Origin: Chitinophagaceae bacterium UBA2375
Lineage (GTDB): Bacteria; Bacteroidota; Bacteroidia; Chitinophagales; Chitinophagaceae
Assembly (NCBI GenBank): GCA_002343985.1
Contig: DDTB01000001.1
Location: 62,001-126,000, forward strand
Reading direction: 5' to 3'
DNA: 64,000 bases
Below, one piece after another: positions 1 to 8,013 of this stretch. Each line of letters opens with the position of its first letter. Within the stretch, counting starts at the first letter, position 1. The notes below the pieces were generated by a model. That model was not told the DNA's origin. It saw nothing but the letters and a program-made list of their open reading frames with translations, and did not search any database. Position numbers and translations under genes: made by a program.

Positions 1-494
1 CTGAGCAGCCTGTTGAGACTGATCGCGTCTGGTGTGGTATGTGTGGCATCCAGCACATCCGCGCCGATCCGGTTCTCCACCGTACTGATCAATCCACAGG
101 TATGCCCCATGGCCGTAAAGGCTTTCCACAAAAGCGTCGCGATGGTTGTTTTTCCGTTTGTTCCGGTAACGCCGACCAGTTTCAGGGATAAGCTTGGTTC
201 TTCAAAGAACAAATGTGCCATCAATCCTGCCGCATTCGCGCTGTCCTCAACCTGCACATAAGTAACGGTATCGGTTAAACGCTCCGGCATTTGTTCGCAC
301 ACAATGATCGTTGCGCCTTTTTCAATGGCCGCGTTTATAAACGCATGGCCATCAGCCTGGTGCCCGCGGATCGCAATAAAACATCCGCCAGCCTGTACAT
401 GCCTGGAGTCGATGAAGAGGTCAGACACCGGAACCTGTGTTTGTCCATAAACCTTCCGGATGGCTACCTTATATAAAATATCTTTCAACAACAT
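1..494 (-). CDS. murE: UDP-N-acetylmuramoyl-tripeptide synthetase MurE, N-terminal part
   Basis: Cytoplasmic Mur ligase that adds the third residue (normally meso-diaminopimelate in Bacteroidota) to UDP-MurNAc-L-Ala-D-Glu. Only the first ~164 codons lie in the window; the gene runs off the left edge. The reading begins MLLKDILYKVAIRKVYG, includes DSRHVQAGGCFIAIRGHQAD (the UDP-substrate domain of MurE) and reaches the ATP-binding loop GVTGTNGKTT near residue 112. The ATG at 494 follows the ftsI stop by 10 bp, so it is the next cistron of the leftward division/cell-wall cluster. Family assignment is secure; substrate specificity cannot be read because the C-terminal domain is missing. Confidence 0.93.
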   Translation of the reverse strand, partial: MLLKDILYKVAIRKVYGQTQVPVSDLFIDSRHVQAGGCFIAIRGHQADGHAFINAAIEKGATIIVCEQMPERLTDTVTYVQVEDSANAAGLMAHLFFEEPSLSLKLVGVTGTNGKTTIATLLWKAFTAMGHTCGLISTVENRIGADVLDATHTTPDAISLNRLL

Positions 495-504
495 ATGGCA
501 TGCC

Positions 505-2631
505 CTAATTGAGCATCAGTATAATTTTTTCACCTTTTTTAAATGTACTCCCTGGTGCGAGGCTTTGGTTCACCACCCTTCCCCTTCCATTGGCTACTGC
601 CCGAAGTCCCTTGTTCTCCAGCAGGTAGAGCGCATCCTTCAATCCCATACCACTTACATCAGGCACTGTGGATGGCGGCGTGCTGATCTGACCTGGCTGC
701 ACCAAACCGGCGGAATGTTGACGAATCACCGCGCTCCTCCAGCTTCCGCTGACAATGGAATCATGATATGGGATATTCATGAAGCGGAACAGGGTAGACA
801 AATCATTCTTCAATCCCTTATATGTGTACAGGCTTGTGTCCGGACTGACTTGCTTGCTCAGGCTATTCTTGCTGATATACCTGTAATAAATTTTATCGCT
901 CACTTCCTTGAATACCCGCCCGGATACATCGGCTCCATAAATCAACCTCGATTCGTTACTGTTTTGAATCACCACAGCCATGCTGTACTTTGGCGCTTCA
1001 GATGGGAAATAGCCTATGAAAGATGCCTGGTAAATTTTATTTCCCTTGTTGTATCCTTTATTGTTCAATGCGGTTACGGCCGTTCCCGTTTTACCCGAGA
1101 TGGAGTAAACGGAATCGCGAAGGATTTTCCGGCCTGTACCATGTTGGCTGTCGACCACCGCGCGCAAACATTCTTTCACCTGGAATAAAGTGGAATCGGA
1201 TACCATTTTTTCCACCAGCACTTCGGGTTCAATTTTTTTCACGGTTACGCCATAATCCTGTACTTCGCTCACGAGGTAAGGCTTCATCATGCGGCCATTG
1301 TTGGCAATGGTATTATAAATCATCAGCATGTGCAGCGGTGTCACCAATTGACCGTATCCATGCGCCATATATGGAATGGTAGTGGGATGCCAGAATTTGC
1401 TGCTGGGCTTAATGATGATCGGCCTTCCGGATGAAGCCGTGATATCAATGCCTGTCAGCGTATCGAGCCTGAGCTTACGCAGGTGTTCCGTCCAACGTTC
1501 GGGCTGGTTGCGGTAATACATATCGGCGAGTTTCGCGAAAGCCACATTGCTGCTTCGGAGAAACGCCTCCTTAACTGTGATGGCCCCGGCACCAAGGTGG
1601 GAATCCTTGATGCGCAGGCCATAGAAATACTTCGCCCCCCCTTCACAGTCAACAATGCTGTTGTTGTTTACGTACTTGTCTTCGAGGAGGCTGATGAGGG
1701 TTACGAGCTTAAAAACGGAGCCAGGTTCGGTACGTTTACCAATGCCATAATTGAGGTCTTCGGTGTACGTGCCATCGGGTTGTTTTCCTAGGTTGGCGAT
1801 TGCTTTAATTTTTCCGGTAGCGGTTTCCATGACGATAACCGTACCATGCAGCGAGTTGTTATTCACCATCATTTTCATCAGGGCATTTTCCGCAACGTCC
1901 TGAATATATGTATCGAGTGTGGTAATGATATCTTTTCCGTTGATGGGATCGAGCTCGGCTCCTTCCACTGGCATGTACGCACCGGCGGCATAACGCATGA
2001 GGCGCTGGCCTGTAACGCCTTTCAGCAGGCTGTCGTAAGTGCGTTCCAGGCCTACGTTTTTACTGGAGTCGCGGCGCGATAAACCGATGGTACGGTTGGC
2101 CAGCAGCACATAAGGATTGATGCGCTTATCCCTGAGTTCCACTATGAACCCGCTTTTATTTTTTCCCTGGCGTACCAGCGGGAACTGGCGCAGGGCCTTG
2201 TATTCTTCGAATGAGATTTTACGCTTCAGCAGGTAATACCTTTCCTTGTTCTGATAAGCCAGTTGCATGTCGCGCTTATACTCAGATGCGGTGCGGTCGC
2301 CAAACAAATTAGAGAGGCAAAGGCTGAGTGAGTCGATATTATCTTTAAAGCGCTTGCCTTCTTTCTCGCGCAAACCTTCAGCGGCAAAATCCACATAGAT
2401 GTCAAAGATCGGCACTGAAGTGCTGAGTATATTTCCGTCTTCGCTATAGATGGTGCCCCTTTCGGCGTAAATAGGCTGGTACCTGAGGTGCAGGCTGTCG
2501 CCCAATCCTCGCCAGTGGCTGCCTTCGGCGATCTGGATGTAGGCTGCTCTGCCAATGACCATAACGCCCAGCACTATGATCAGCAGAAAGCAGAGGTGCA
2601 CCCTCCACAATATGTCTTTCCTGATGTCCAA
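505..2631 (-). CDS. ftsI: Penicillin-binding protein 3 / FtsI with C-terminal PASTA domain
   Basis: Septal peptidoglycan DD-transpeptidase, 708 aa. One N-terminal membrane segment (about residues 11-29) anchors it in the inner membrane. A PBP dimerisation domain follows, then the transpeptidase with SVFK (Ser305, Lys308), SSN (360-362) and KTG (514-516), all intact. The last ~55 residues (from about 651, starting VPDVSGMGLKDAL) form one PASTA repeat, which in other phyla senses muropeptides or beta-lactams. Placement between an FtsL-like protein (39 bp upstream) and murE (10 bp downstream) is the standard dcw order. The PASTA tail makes it SpoVD-like in architecture, as is common in Bacteroidota. 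No oddity beyond that. Confidence 0.96.
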   Translation of the reverse strand: MDIRKDILWRVHLCFLLIIVLGVMVIGRAAYIQIAEGSHWRGLGDSLHLRYQPIYAERGTIYSEDGNILSTSVPIFDIYVDFAAEGLREKEGKRFKDNIDSLSLCLSNLFGDRTASEYKRDMQLAYQNKERYYLLKRKISFEEYKALRQFPLVRQGKNKSGFIVELRDKRINPYVLLANRTIGLSRRDSSKNVGLERTYDSLLKGVTGQRLMRYAAGAYMPVEGAELDPINGKDIITTLDTYIQDVAENALMKMMVNNNSLHGTVIVMETATGKIKAIANLGKQPDGTYTEDLNYGIGKRTEPGSVFKLVTLISLLEDKYVNNNSIVDCEGGAKYFYGLRIKDSHLGAGAITVKEAFLRSSNVAFAKLADMYYRNQPERWTEHLRKLRLDTLTGIDITASSGRPIIIKPSSKFWHPTTIPYMAHGYGQLVTPLHMLMIYNTIANNGRMMKPYLVSEVQDYGVTVKKIEPEVLVEKMVSDSTLFQVKECLRAVVDSQHGTGRKILRDSVYSISGKTGTAVTALNNKGYNKGNKIYQASFIGYFPSEAPKYSMAVVIQNSNESRLIYGADVSGRVFKEVSDKIYYRYISKNSLSKQVSPDTSLYTYKGLKNDLSTLFRFMNIPYHDSIVSGSWRSAVIRQHSAGLVQPGQISTPPSTVPDVSGMGLKDALYLLENKGLRAVANGRGRVVNQSLAPGSTFKKGEKIILMLN

Positions 2632-2670
2632 GACAGGATAATATCAGTTGGTTATTAAATAAAGGCTTGC

Positions 2671-3030
2671 TTAGTTTCCTTGTTCTGCTTTTGTTTCGCT
2701 GCTGTCGGTGAGCATGATGGGCGGGCCCTTCAGTTCACGCAACCCCAGTGGCTCTACGGCTTTCACCAGTTCACTCGCTTTGCTTCGGAATATCACTTCG
2801 CTTTTCACACTCTTGTATTCGTATTCGAGTTCCTTGATATTCTTTTCGCTTTTAGCAATGCGGCGGACCAGTTTATCGGCATGGTGCCCGTTGTAGATGT
2901 ACAGCACCGCCAGTGCAGATAAAAACAGGAAGAATGGAATGTTCCCTACAATGGAACGATAGTTGAAGAGTCGCTTCCAGTCTGTTTTACTGTTGGTTGC
3001 CTGTGCTTCTTTGCGGGTGTCGTTACTCAT
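2671..3030 (-). CDS. ftsL: FtsL-like bitopic cell-division protein
   Basis: A 119-aa protein of the FtsL/DivIC type, expected to act with FtsQ, FtsB and FtsI in the divisome. It has a short cytoplasmic N-terminus, one hydrophobic segment (about residues 31-48, GNIPFFLFLSALAVLYIYNG) and a charged periplasmic coiled-coil-like stretch (about 55-85, rich in K, E and R). The call rests on this topology and on the position between rsmH and ftsI, because FtsL sequences are poorly conserved. The ATG overlaps the rsmH stop by 4 bp (ATGA), implying translational coupling. Length matches bacterial FtsL (about 100-120 aa). Confidence 0.85.
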   Translation of the reverse strand: MSNDTRKEAQATNSKTDWKRLFNYRSIVGNIPFFLFLSALAVLYIYNGHHADKLVRRIAKSEKNIKELEYEYKSVKSEVIFRSKASELVKAVEPLGLRELKGPPIMLTDSSETKAEQGN

Positions 3031-3983
3031 GTCGACTGAGGTTGTTTTTTCTCGGCTATGCGCAACTTCGCACTCCTGGATCGGGGATTGGATCGACGTT
3101 CGCTTTCATTGGGTACGACAGGTTTTTTGGTTATGACCTGCAGCTGGGATTGGGGACGGTTTCCGAACAGATCGCCTTCAGACGGTTCCTCAAAGGTTCC
3201 GTACCGGAAGAAATTTTTTACCAGCCTGTCTTCAATAGAATGAAAACTGATAATGGCGATCCTTCCTCCGGGTTTTAATACCTGAACTGATTGTTGCAAC
3301 AGGTCGGCCAACGCTCCGGTTTCATCATTCACTTCCATGCGCAACGCCTGGAACACCTGGGCGAAATACTTATTCGGGTTTCCTTTTACTTCATTTTTCA
3401 CGGCTTCCTTAAACTGGCTGATGGTTTCCAGCGGCCTCAATGCCCTTTGCGAAACAATGCTCCGGGCAAGGGTGCGCGCGTTGGTCACTTCGCCATACTG
3501 CTCAAAGATTTTGTGCAGCCTGGCTTCGGGATAATCCTTTAGCAGGTCTGCCGCCGTCTTTGTCTGCCGGTTGTCCATACGCATGTCAAGCGGCGCATCG
3601 AAACGGATCGAGAAACCCCTTTCCGCTTCGTCGAACTGATGGCTCGACACACCCAGGTCTGCCAGTATCCCATCCACGCCTTCCCAATCATACAGCCGCA
3701 CAAAGCGCTGCAGGTGACGGAAATTATGCGGCACGAATGTGATCCTCTGGTCATCGGGCAGGTTCCGCATGGCATCGGCATCCTGGTCAAACACCAACAA
3801 ACGCCCTGCCGGGCCAAGCTTTTCCAGGATACCCCTGGAATGCCCGCCCCCGCCAAATGTGCAATCCACATACCTGCCATCGGGTTTGATCCTTAAGGCA
3901 TCCAGCGATTCCTGGTAGAGCACCGGCACATGATATGCCTGCCCGCCTGCTTCATCACCTGGTATGTGGCCCCGGTTTGGCAT
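3027..3983 (-). CDS. rsmH: 16S rRNA (cytosine1402-N4)-methyltransferase RsmH
   Basis: SAM-dependent methyltransferase (formerly MraW) that modifies C1402 in the 30S decoding centre. The 318-aa protein begins with a 16-residue extension, then YHVPVLYQESLDAL and the family glycine motif CTFGGGGHSRGIL (about 41-53), followed by DLGVSSHQFD and the C-terminal ISFHSIEDRLVKNFF, all hallmarks of RsmH. It starts 5 bp after mraZ and overlaps the ftsL start by 4 bp, so it is the second gene of the mraZ operon. Length and motifs are normal. Confidence 0.97.
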   Translation of the reverse strand: MPNRGHIPGDEAGGQAYHVPVLYQESLDALRIKPDGRYVDCTFGGGGHSRGILEKLGPAGRLLVFDQDADAMRNLPDDQRITFVPHNFRHLQRFVRLYDWEGVDGILADLGVSSHQFDEAERGFSIRFDAPLDMRMDNRQTKTAADLLKDYPEARLHKIFEQYGEVTNARTLARSIVSQRALRPLETISQFKEAVKNEVKGNPNKYFAQVFQALRMEVNDETGALADLLQQSVQVLKPGGRIAIISFHSIEDRLVKNFFRYGTFEEPSEGDLFGNRPQSQLQVITKKPVVPNESERRSNPRSRSAKLRIAEKKQPQST

Positions 3984-3988
3984 CTTGC

Positions 3989-4462
3989 TTATGCCGGCGA
4001 CTGGCCATTGCCGGAAGCTTTACGCATGACTTCATTGGCCAATTGGCTGAAGCCCTCCGGTGAAAATGAATCAAAGAACTGATCTCGTATATGCTTATCC
4101 CAGATCTCTATTTTATTGATACCCGACACCAACACGATATCTTTATCCAGCGAAGCATGCCCCATGAGGTTCTTGGGTATCAGGATCCGTCCGGCACTGT
4201 CCGGCTCCACCATCGTAGCCCCGTTCATAAACTGGCGGCGGAATTCCCTGACCTTAGGGTCAAAATCATTTAACTGGCTGATTTCCGTGAACAATGGATC
4301 CCAGCTTTGCATGGGATACAGGGTCAGGCAACGCTCAAAACCCCTGTTGATCACAAACTGCTGGCTTTCATTCTCAGGCATCTGCTTTTTAAAGCCCGCC
4401 GGGAACAAAAACCTGCCTTTTGCATCAATCGTAGACTCATATTCGCCTATGAATTTGATCAT
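3989..4462 (-). CDS. mraZ: MraZ, division/cell-wall cluster transcriptional regulator
   Basis: A 157-aa AbrB-like DNA-binding protein made of two SpoVT/AbrB repeats. The first begins MIKFIGEYESTIDAKGRFLFPAGFKKQ; the second contains DSAGRILIPKNLMGHASLDKD. MraZ forms ring oligomers and binds tandem repeats in front of its own gene, repressing the dcw cluster in the species studied. Here it is the first gene of mraZ-rsmH-ftsL-ftsI-murE, and a matching 10-bp-periodic repeat lies 33-69 bp upstream of its start. Autoregulation is inferred from that arrangement. Length is slightly above the usual ~150 aa. Confidence 0.96.
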   Translation of the reverse strand: MIKFIGEYESTIDAKGRFLFPAGFKKQMPENESQQFVINRGFERCLTLYPMQSWDPLFTEISQLNDFDPKVREFRRQFMNGATMVEPDSAGRILIPKNLMGHASLDKDIVLVSGINKIEIWDKHIRDQFFDSFSPEGFSQLANEVMRKASGNGQSPA

Positions 4463-4494
4463 GAAGGGTTTTTGAAGTTGTTTTTAAGCGTTTA

Positions 4495-4531
4495 ATGACA
4501 CAAAATAACACTTTTTCCTACTTTATGACAC
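4495..4531 (-). promoter_or_regulatory. Candidate MraZ operator: 10-bp-spaced GTGTYAT repeats
   Basis: Read towards mraZ, GTGTCAT (4531-4525), a weak copy GTAGGAA (4521-4515), GTGTTAT (4511-4505) and GTGTCAT (4501-4495) begin exactly 10 bp apart. MraZ in E. coli and Mycoplasma binds short direct repeats with this one-turn spacing, although the E. coli unit is TGGGN. The position just upstream of mraZ fits autoregulation. A near-consensus Bacteroidota promoter (TTTTG, then TATTTTG) overlaps the repeats. Role inferred, not shown. Confidence 0.6.
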
Positions 4532-4549
4532 AAAAATGATTGAAAAAGT

Positions 4550-4650
4550 TTATCCACAAACCTGAAACCCTTATCCGTGCGGGATTAAGGGCCAAATAGG
4601 TGCTTGCACCGGTGAATTGACTGTGGATAAGCGTTAAAACCTGTGGAAAA
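4550..4650. promoter_or_regulatory. Cluster of three consensus DnaA boxes
   Basis: TTATCCACA occurs at 4550-4558 on the + strand and 4622-4630 on the - strand, and TTTTCCACA at 4642-4650 on the - strand. All match the DnaA consensus TTWTNCACA. A weaker TTATCCGTG lies at 4571-4579. The adjoining stretch 4481-4550 is strongly AT-rich. This intergenic region is therefore a candidate for DnaA binding, either as a replication-origin element or as DnaA control of the division cluster. No dnaA, dnaN or parAB lies in the window to favour an origin. Confidence 0.5.
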
Positions 4651-4656
4651 TTCAGT

Positions 4657-5979
4657 TTATACGCGGGCGAGTGGGATTTGGATGAGGAAACAGCTTCCCT
4701 TACCGGGCGTGCTATCGGGCTTGATGGATCCTTTGTGGGCGTCGATCATGGTTTTCACATAACTCAACCCGAGCCCGAACCCTTTCACATTATGGATATT
4801 TCCGGTATGTGCCCGGTAAAATTTTTCGAATATGCGGCTCAGGGTTTCCTTGCTCATGCCGATGCCGTTATCTTCTATTTTGATGCGCAGCATATTACCC
4901 TGATTGGACGTGCTGAGCTTGATATGGAGGTTCTCCTTAGAGTATTTCACGGCATTGTCGAGGAGGTTGTTGATGATATTGGTGAAATGCACTTCATCAG
5001 CCATGATCATGTCTTTGGCTGCGTCGAGGTGTACTTCGATTTGCCCGCCTTTATCCTGCAATGGCAGTGAGATATTATTCAGCGCTACGCCAATGAGTTC
5101 ATGCGCGGATAATTTTTTCAGGTTGAGCTGTACTTCCTGTTTATCGAGCAATGCCGCTTGCAGGATGGTTTCCACCTGCTTGTTCATCCTTTTGTTTTCT
5201 TCCTTGATGATGCCGGTGAAATAATTCATCTTCTCTTTATCCGCGGCTACTTTTTCATTCTTCAACGCGTCAACCGCCAGTGAAATCGTTGCCAGCGGCG
5301 TCTTGAACTCATGCGTCATGTTGTTGATGAAATCCGATTTGATCTCACTGAGTTTTTTCTGCTTGATGAGTGTCCGGATGGTGATAAAGAATGCCGTGGT
5401 GATGATGATGGTGAAGAGAACGGCGCCCAGGATAAACCAGGTCAGCTCCTTTAATACAATCGTGCGCTGGTGCGGCACGATGACCACCAGGAACTCTTCG
5501 CGGTTCAGGTTTTCGAGGCTGCTGCCCGACGCAGGCAGGAGTTGGATGACGTGTTGCGTATTGTTCAGCGAGTCGACATAATACTTATAAAAATGATCCG
5601 ACTGCAACTCATCTCCCATGAGCGAGTTTTGGGTGATGGCAAACTCAAATGGAATTTCACGCAGGAAATATTTATCCATGCAGCGGCGGATGATATCATG
5701 AATTTCCTCTTTGCTGTATCGCTGGATCACGGAACTGCGCATGTAATCCATCTTCATCTTATCACCCGGAAACAGGATATCTGATTTGCGCGGGAAAGGC
5801 AGGATGGGTTTCTCCTGCATCAGCTTCTGCGCGGCTTCGCCGGTGGCCATGTTGATATGGTCCATCAACTGTTGCTCCTTTACTTCCCGTGCGCTTTTGA
5901 GCCAGAGGTACTGAAAGAAGATCAGCCCCAGCAGAGACAGTAAAATCAATATGCTGATGATGGGAAATACTTTTTTCAT
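4657..5979 (-). CDS. Membrane sensor histidine kinase (orphan)
   Basis: A 440-aa two-component kinase. Hydrophobic segments at about 5-27 and 180-202 enclose a ~150-residue periplasmic sensor region that I do not recognise. After the second segment come the dimerisation/phosphoacceptor helix NNMTHEFKTPLATI (His223), the N box NIINNLLDNAVKYS, G1 DNGIGMS and G2 KGFGLGLSY, so the catalytic core looks intact. The architecture resembles the RprX/BaeS-like kinases common in Bacteroidota. No response regulator is adjacent on either side, and the neighbours are mraZ and divergent yqgE, so its partner and signal are unknown. A perfect -7 box lies 72 bp upstream. Confidence 0.9.
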   Translation of the reverse strand: MKKVFPIISILILLSLLGLIFFQYLWLKSAREVKEQQLMDHINMATGEAAQKLMQEKPILPFPRKSDILFPGDKMKMDYMRSSVIQRYSKEEIHDIIRRCMDKYFLREIPFEFAITQNSLMGDELQSDHFYKYYVDSLNNTQHVIQLLPASGSSLENLNREEFLVVIVPHQRTIVLKELTWFILGAVLFTIIITTAFFITIRTLIKQKKLSEIKSDFINNMTHEFKTPLATISLAVDALKNEKVAADKEKMNYFTGIIKEENKRMNKQVETILQAALLDKQEVQLNLKKLSAHELIGVALNNISLPLQDKGGQIEVHLDAAKDMIMADEVHFTNIINNLLDNAVKYSKENLHIKLSTSNQGNMLRIKIEDNGIGMSKETLSRIFEKFYRAHTGNIHNVKGFGLGLSYVKTMIDAHKGSIKPDSTPGKGSCFLIQIPLARV

Positions 5980-6050
5980 ATAAGCCTGCGGCCAGGTGCC
6001 GGATTACAGATGCAACAAAATTAAGCATGTATCGGGTTGTGCAGCCAGTG

Positions 6051-6058
6051 CAAATATA
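6051..6058 (-). promoter_or_regulatory. Promoter -7 box for the histidine kinase
   Basis: Read leftward this is TATATTTG, a perfect TAnnTTTG box of the Bacteroidota primary sigma factor, 72 bp upstream of the kinase ATG. A clear -33 TTTG is not visible at the ideal spacing. Confidence 0.5.
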
Positions 6059-6142
6059 CTTGAGCAAAACTTTAACGAAACGGCATAACCCAAACAACAT
6101 TTTTTATATGGAGTGGTTATATTTTATACCTAAATTTAGGAC

Positions 6143-6694
6143 ATGGTAGCGCCCGGTCAAAACATATTGCTGATCGCCGAACCTTTTTTGAAAGATCCGA
6201 ATTTCGCCCGTACTGTGGTGTACCTCTGCAGGCATTCCGAAGAAGGCAGTTTCGGATTCGTTCTGAACAAACCTTTCGAATACACACTCGACGAATTGAT
6301 CCAGGGTTTCGAAGGCACCCATATCCCTGTGTATACCGGCGGGCCCGTGCAACCCGATATGGTGCATTACATCCACCAATACCCAAACCTGATTCCCGGC
6401 AGTTTCGCCATTTCAAACGATATACACTGGGGCGGCGATTTTGATACGGTAAAACGACTGATCCGTTCCGGGAGTATCGACTTGCGCAAGATCAAATTTT
6501 TTATCGGGTACAGCGGCTGGGAATCCGGCCAACTGGATCATGAAATGGAAGAGAAAAGCTGGTTAACGGTAACGGCTACACGCAATTTGGTTTTCGACGT
6601 GCCCCCTGAGCAGGTATGGAAATCAAGCATCGAACACCTGGGCGGCGATTATAAAATCATGGCCCATTTCCCCATCGACCCCCAACTGAACTAA
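6143..6694 (+). CDS. YqgE/AlgH family protein
   Basis: A 183-aa member of the YqgE/AlgH family, whose biochemical role is unresolved; AlgH was named for an effect on alginate production in Pseudomonas. Family hallmarks are near the N-terminus: PGQNILLIAEPFLKDPNFARTV, GSFGFVLNKPFEYTLDELI and YTGGPVQPDMVHYIH. It is predicted to be soluble and cytoplasmic, with no signal peptide. The start is the ATG at 6143, divergent from the histidine kinase. The acyltransferase downstream is in the same frame 18 bp after the stop, so co-transcription is likely. Confidence 0.92.
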   Translation: MVAPGQNILLIAEPFLKDPNFARTVVYLCRHSEEGSFGFVLNKPFEYTLDELIQGFEGTHIPVYTGGPVQPDMVHYIHQYPNLIPGSFAISNDIHWGGDFDTVKRLIRSGSIDLRKIKFFIGYSGWESGQLDHEMEEKSWLTVTATRNLVFDVPPEQVWKSSIEHLGGDYKIMAHFPIDPQLN

Positions 6695-6712
6695 CCAAAC
6701 CCCATCGAACGA

Positions 6713-7672
6713 TTGCTTTACCAACTGCTGAAAATACCTGCCCGTCTGGCTTTCCGGATATATGTGCGAAACCTGCGGCTGAAAAACCCCGATGCCCTGA
6801 ATATGAAAGGCCCGCTGCTGATCGCGGCCAACCACCCAAACTCATTCCTCGATGCCATCATCATTGCCACATTGTTCCGTAAACCGGTGTACTCGCTGGC
6901 AAGGGGCGACGCATTCAGCAACCGGCTAACCAGTACTTTGCTGCGCGCCCTGAACATCCTGCCCGTGTACAGGATGCGCGAAGGCGCTGAAAACCTCTCT
7001 CAAAATTATTCCACTTTTGAAGCCTGCCGGGAAATCTTCAGGAAAAACGGCATTGTGCTGATCTTCAGCGAAGGGCTCTGCATCAACGAATGGAAACTGA
7101 GGCCATTGATGAAAGGTACGGCCAGGCTGGCCATCAGCAGTTGGGAAGAAGGCATCCCGCTGACCATTCTACCCGCCGCCATCAACTATCATTCATTCAC
7201 CCGGTTTGGCAAACATGTGCACCTGCATTTCGGAAAAGCCTTTACACAAAGCGACCTGGAGGATACTAACGGTTACGGCAAAACGATATTGTCTTTTAAC
7301 AGGAAGCTCGATAACGAACTAAGACAACTCGTGATTGAAATAGATGATTCCGACCACGCGTCCATCCGAAGGGTATTCGCTTCTGAAAAACCCGGATGGC
7401 AAACTTCATGGTTAACCATACCCGCGGTCATTGGCTGGCTCCTGCATGCACCCTTGTATTACCCGCTCAAAAAAATCGTTTACCGGAAAGCCATACACAG
7501 CGGGCATTACGACTCCATCATGGTGGGCGCTTTGTTTTTGTTATACCCCATTTACCTCGCCAGCATAACATTGATCACGTACGCGTTTTGCGGAACCGCT
7601 TTGGCTGCAGGCGTATTGATGTGCATACCTTTACTGGCTTACGCATATGTGCAATGGAAAGAACGGTATTGA
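6713..7672 (+). CDS. PlsC-like phospholipid/glycerol acyltransferase
   Basis: A 319-aa acyltransferase of the PlsC/LPLAT superfamily, presumably moving a fatty acyl group onto a lysophospholipid or glycerolipid at the inner membrane. The catalytic motif reads NHPNSFLD, spacing His and Asp by five residues instead of the usual four. The later glycerol-phosphate-binding block is IFSEGLCINEWKLRPLMKG in place of FPEGTRS. Two hydrophobic segments lie near the C-terminus (about 275-315). No ATG opens the frame before conserved sequence; TTG at 6713, 18 bp after yqgE, is the best start. Substrate cannot be inferred. Confidence 0.85.
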   Translation: MLYQLLKIPARLAFRIYVRNLRLKNPDALNMKGPLLIAANHPNSFLDAIIIATLFRKPVYSLARGDAFSNRLTSTLLRALNILPVYRMREGAENLSQNYSTFEACREIFRKNGIVLIFSEGLCINEWKLRPLMKGTARLAISSWEEGIPLTILPAAINYHSFTRFGKHVHLHFGKAFTQSDLEDTNGYGKTILSFNRKLDNELRQLVIEIDDSDHASIRRVFASEKPGWQTSWLTIPAVIGWLLHAPLYYPLKKIVYRKAIHSGHYDSIMVGALFLLYPIYLASITLITYAFCGTALAAGVLMCIPLLAYAYVQWKERY

Positions 7673-7679
7673 CATGAAA

Positions 7680-7703
7680 AAGCCCATGCAGATGCACGGG
7701 CTT
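7680..7703 (-). terminator. Intrinsic terminator of atpD-atpC
   Basis: AAGCCCGTGCA and TGCATGGGCTT form an 11-bp stem with one mismatch and a minimal loop. Read leftward it is followed by TTTTTC. It sits 22 bp beyond the atpC stop, between convergent genes. Confidence 0.8.
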
Positions 7704-7725
7704 ATGTAATAATGTACAAAGAATA

Positions 7726-7977
7726 TTATTTTTCTTCAGCACCTTCTACCAACACCGTGGTTTTGTTGTTCAGCACTTCCACAAAACCGGCCTGGATCGT
7801 AAAGGATTGTGTGCTGTTTTTATCCTTCAGGATTTTCATGCTGCCGGCTTTTAAGGCGCTTACAAAAGGCGCGTGGCGGTCGAGCACTTCAAACAAACCG
7901 GTGATACCGGGCAGTTGAACGCCATAAACTTCGCCGCTGAATACCTTTTGTTCCGGTGTTAATATCTCAAGTGTCAT
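7726..7977 (-). CDS. atpC: ATP synthase epsilon subunit, short form
   Basis: Central-stalk subunit of F1, 83 aa (MTLEILTPEQKVFSGEVYGVQLPGI...). Only the N-terminal beta-sandwich domain (delta/epsilon N-terminal family) is present. The C-terminal helical hairpin that inhibits ATP hydrolysis in E. coli-type epsilon subunits (about 135 aa) is absent, as is usual in Bacteroidota. It follows atpD by 36 bp and shares its terminator. The remaining ATP synthase genes are not nearby; a separate atpDC pair is the normal layout in this phylum. Confidence 0.95.
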   Translation of the reverse strand: MTLEILTPEQKVFSGEVYGVQLPGITGLFEVLDRHAPFVSALKAGSMKILKDKNSTQSFTIQAGFVEVLNNKTTVLVEGAEEK

Positions 7978-8013
7978 AAAAGCAATTTGTTCGTTATTCC
8001 GGTGAATGCTTGA

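Noticed and set aside
460..1188. 242-codon open frame on the + strand opposite ftsI
   Set aside because: Wholly antisense to a gene with intact catalytic motifs; no recognisable protein motifs and a composition expected from reverse-complemented coding DNA.
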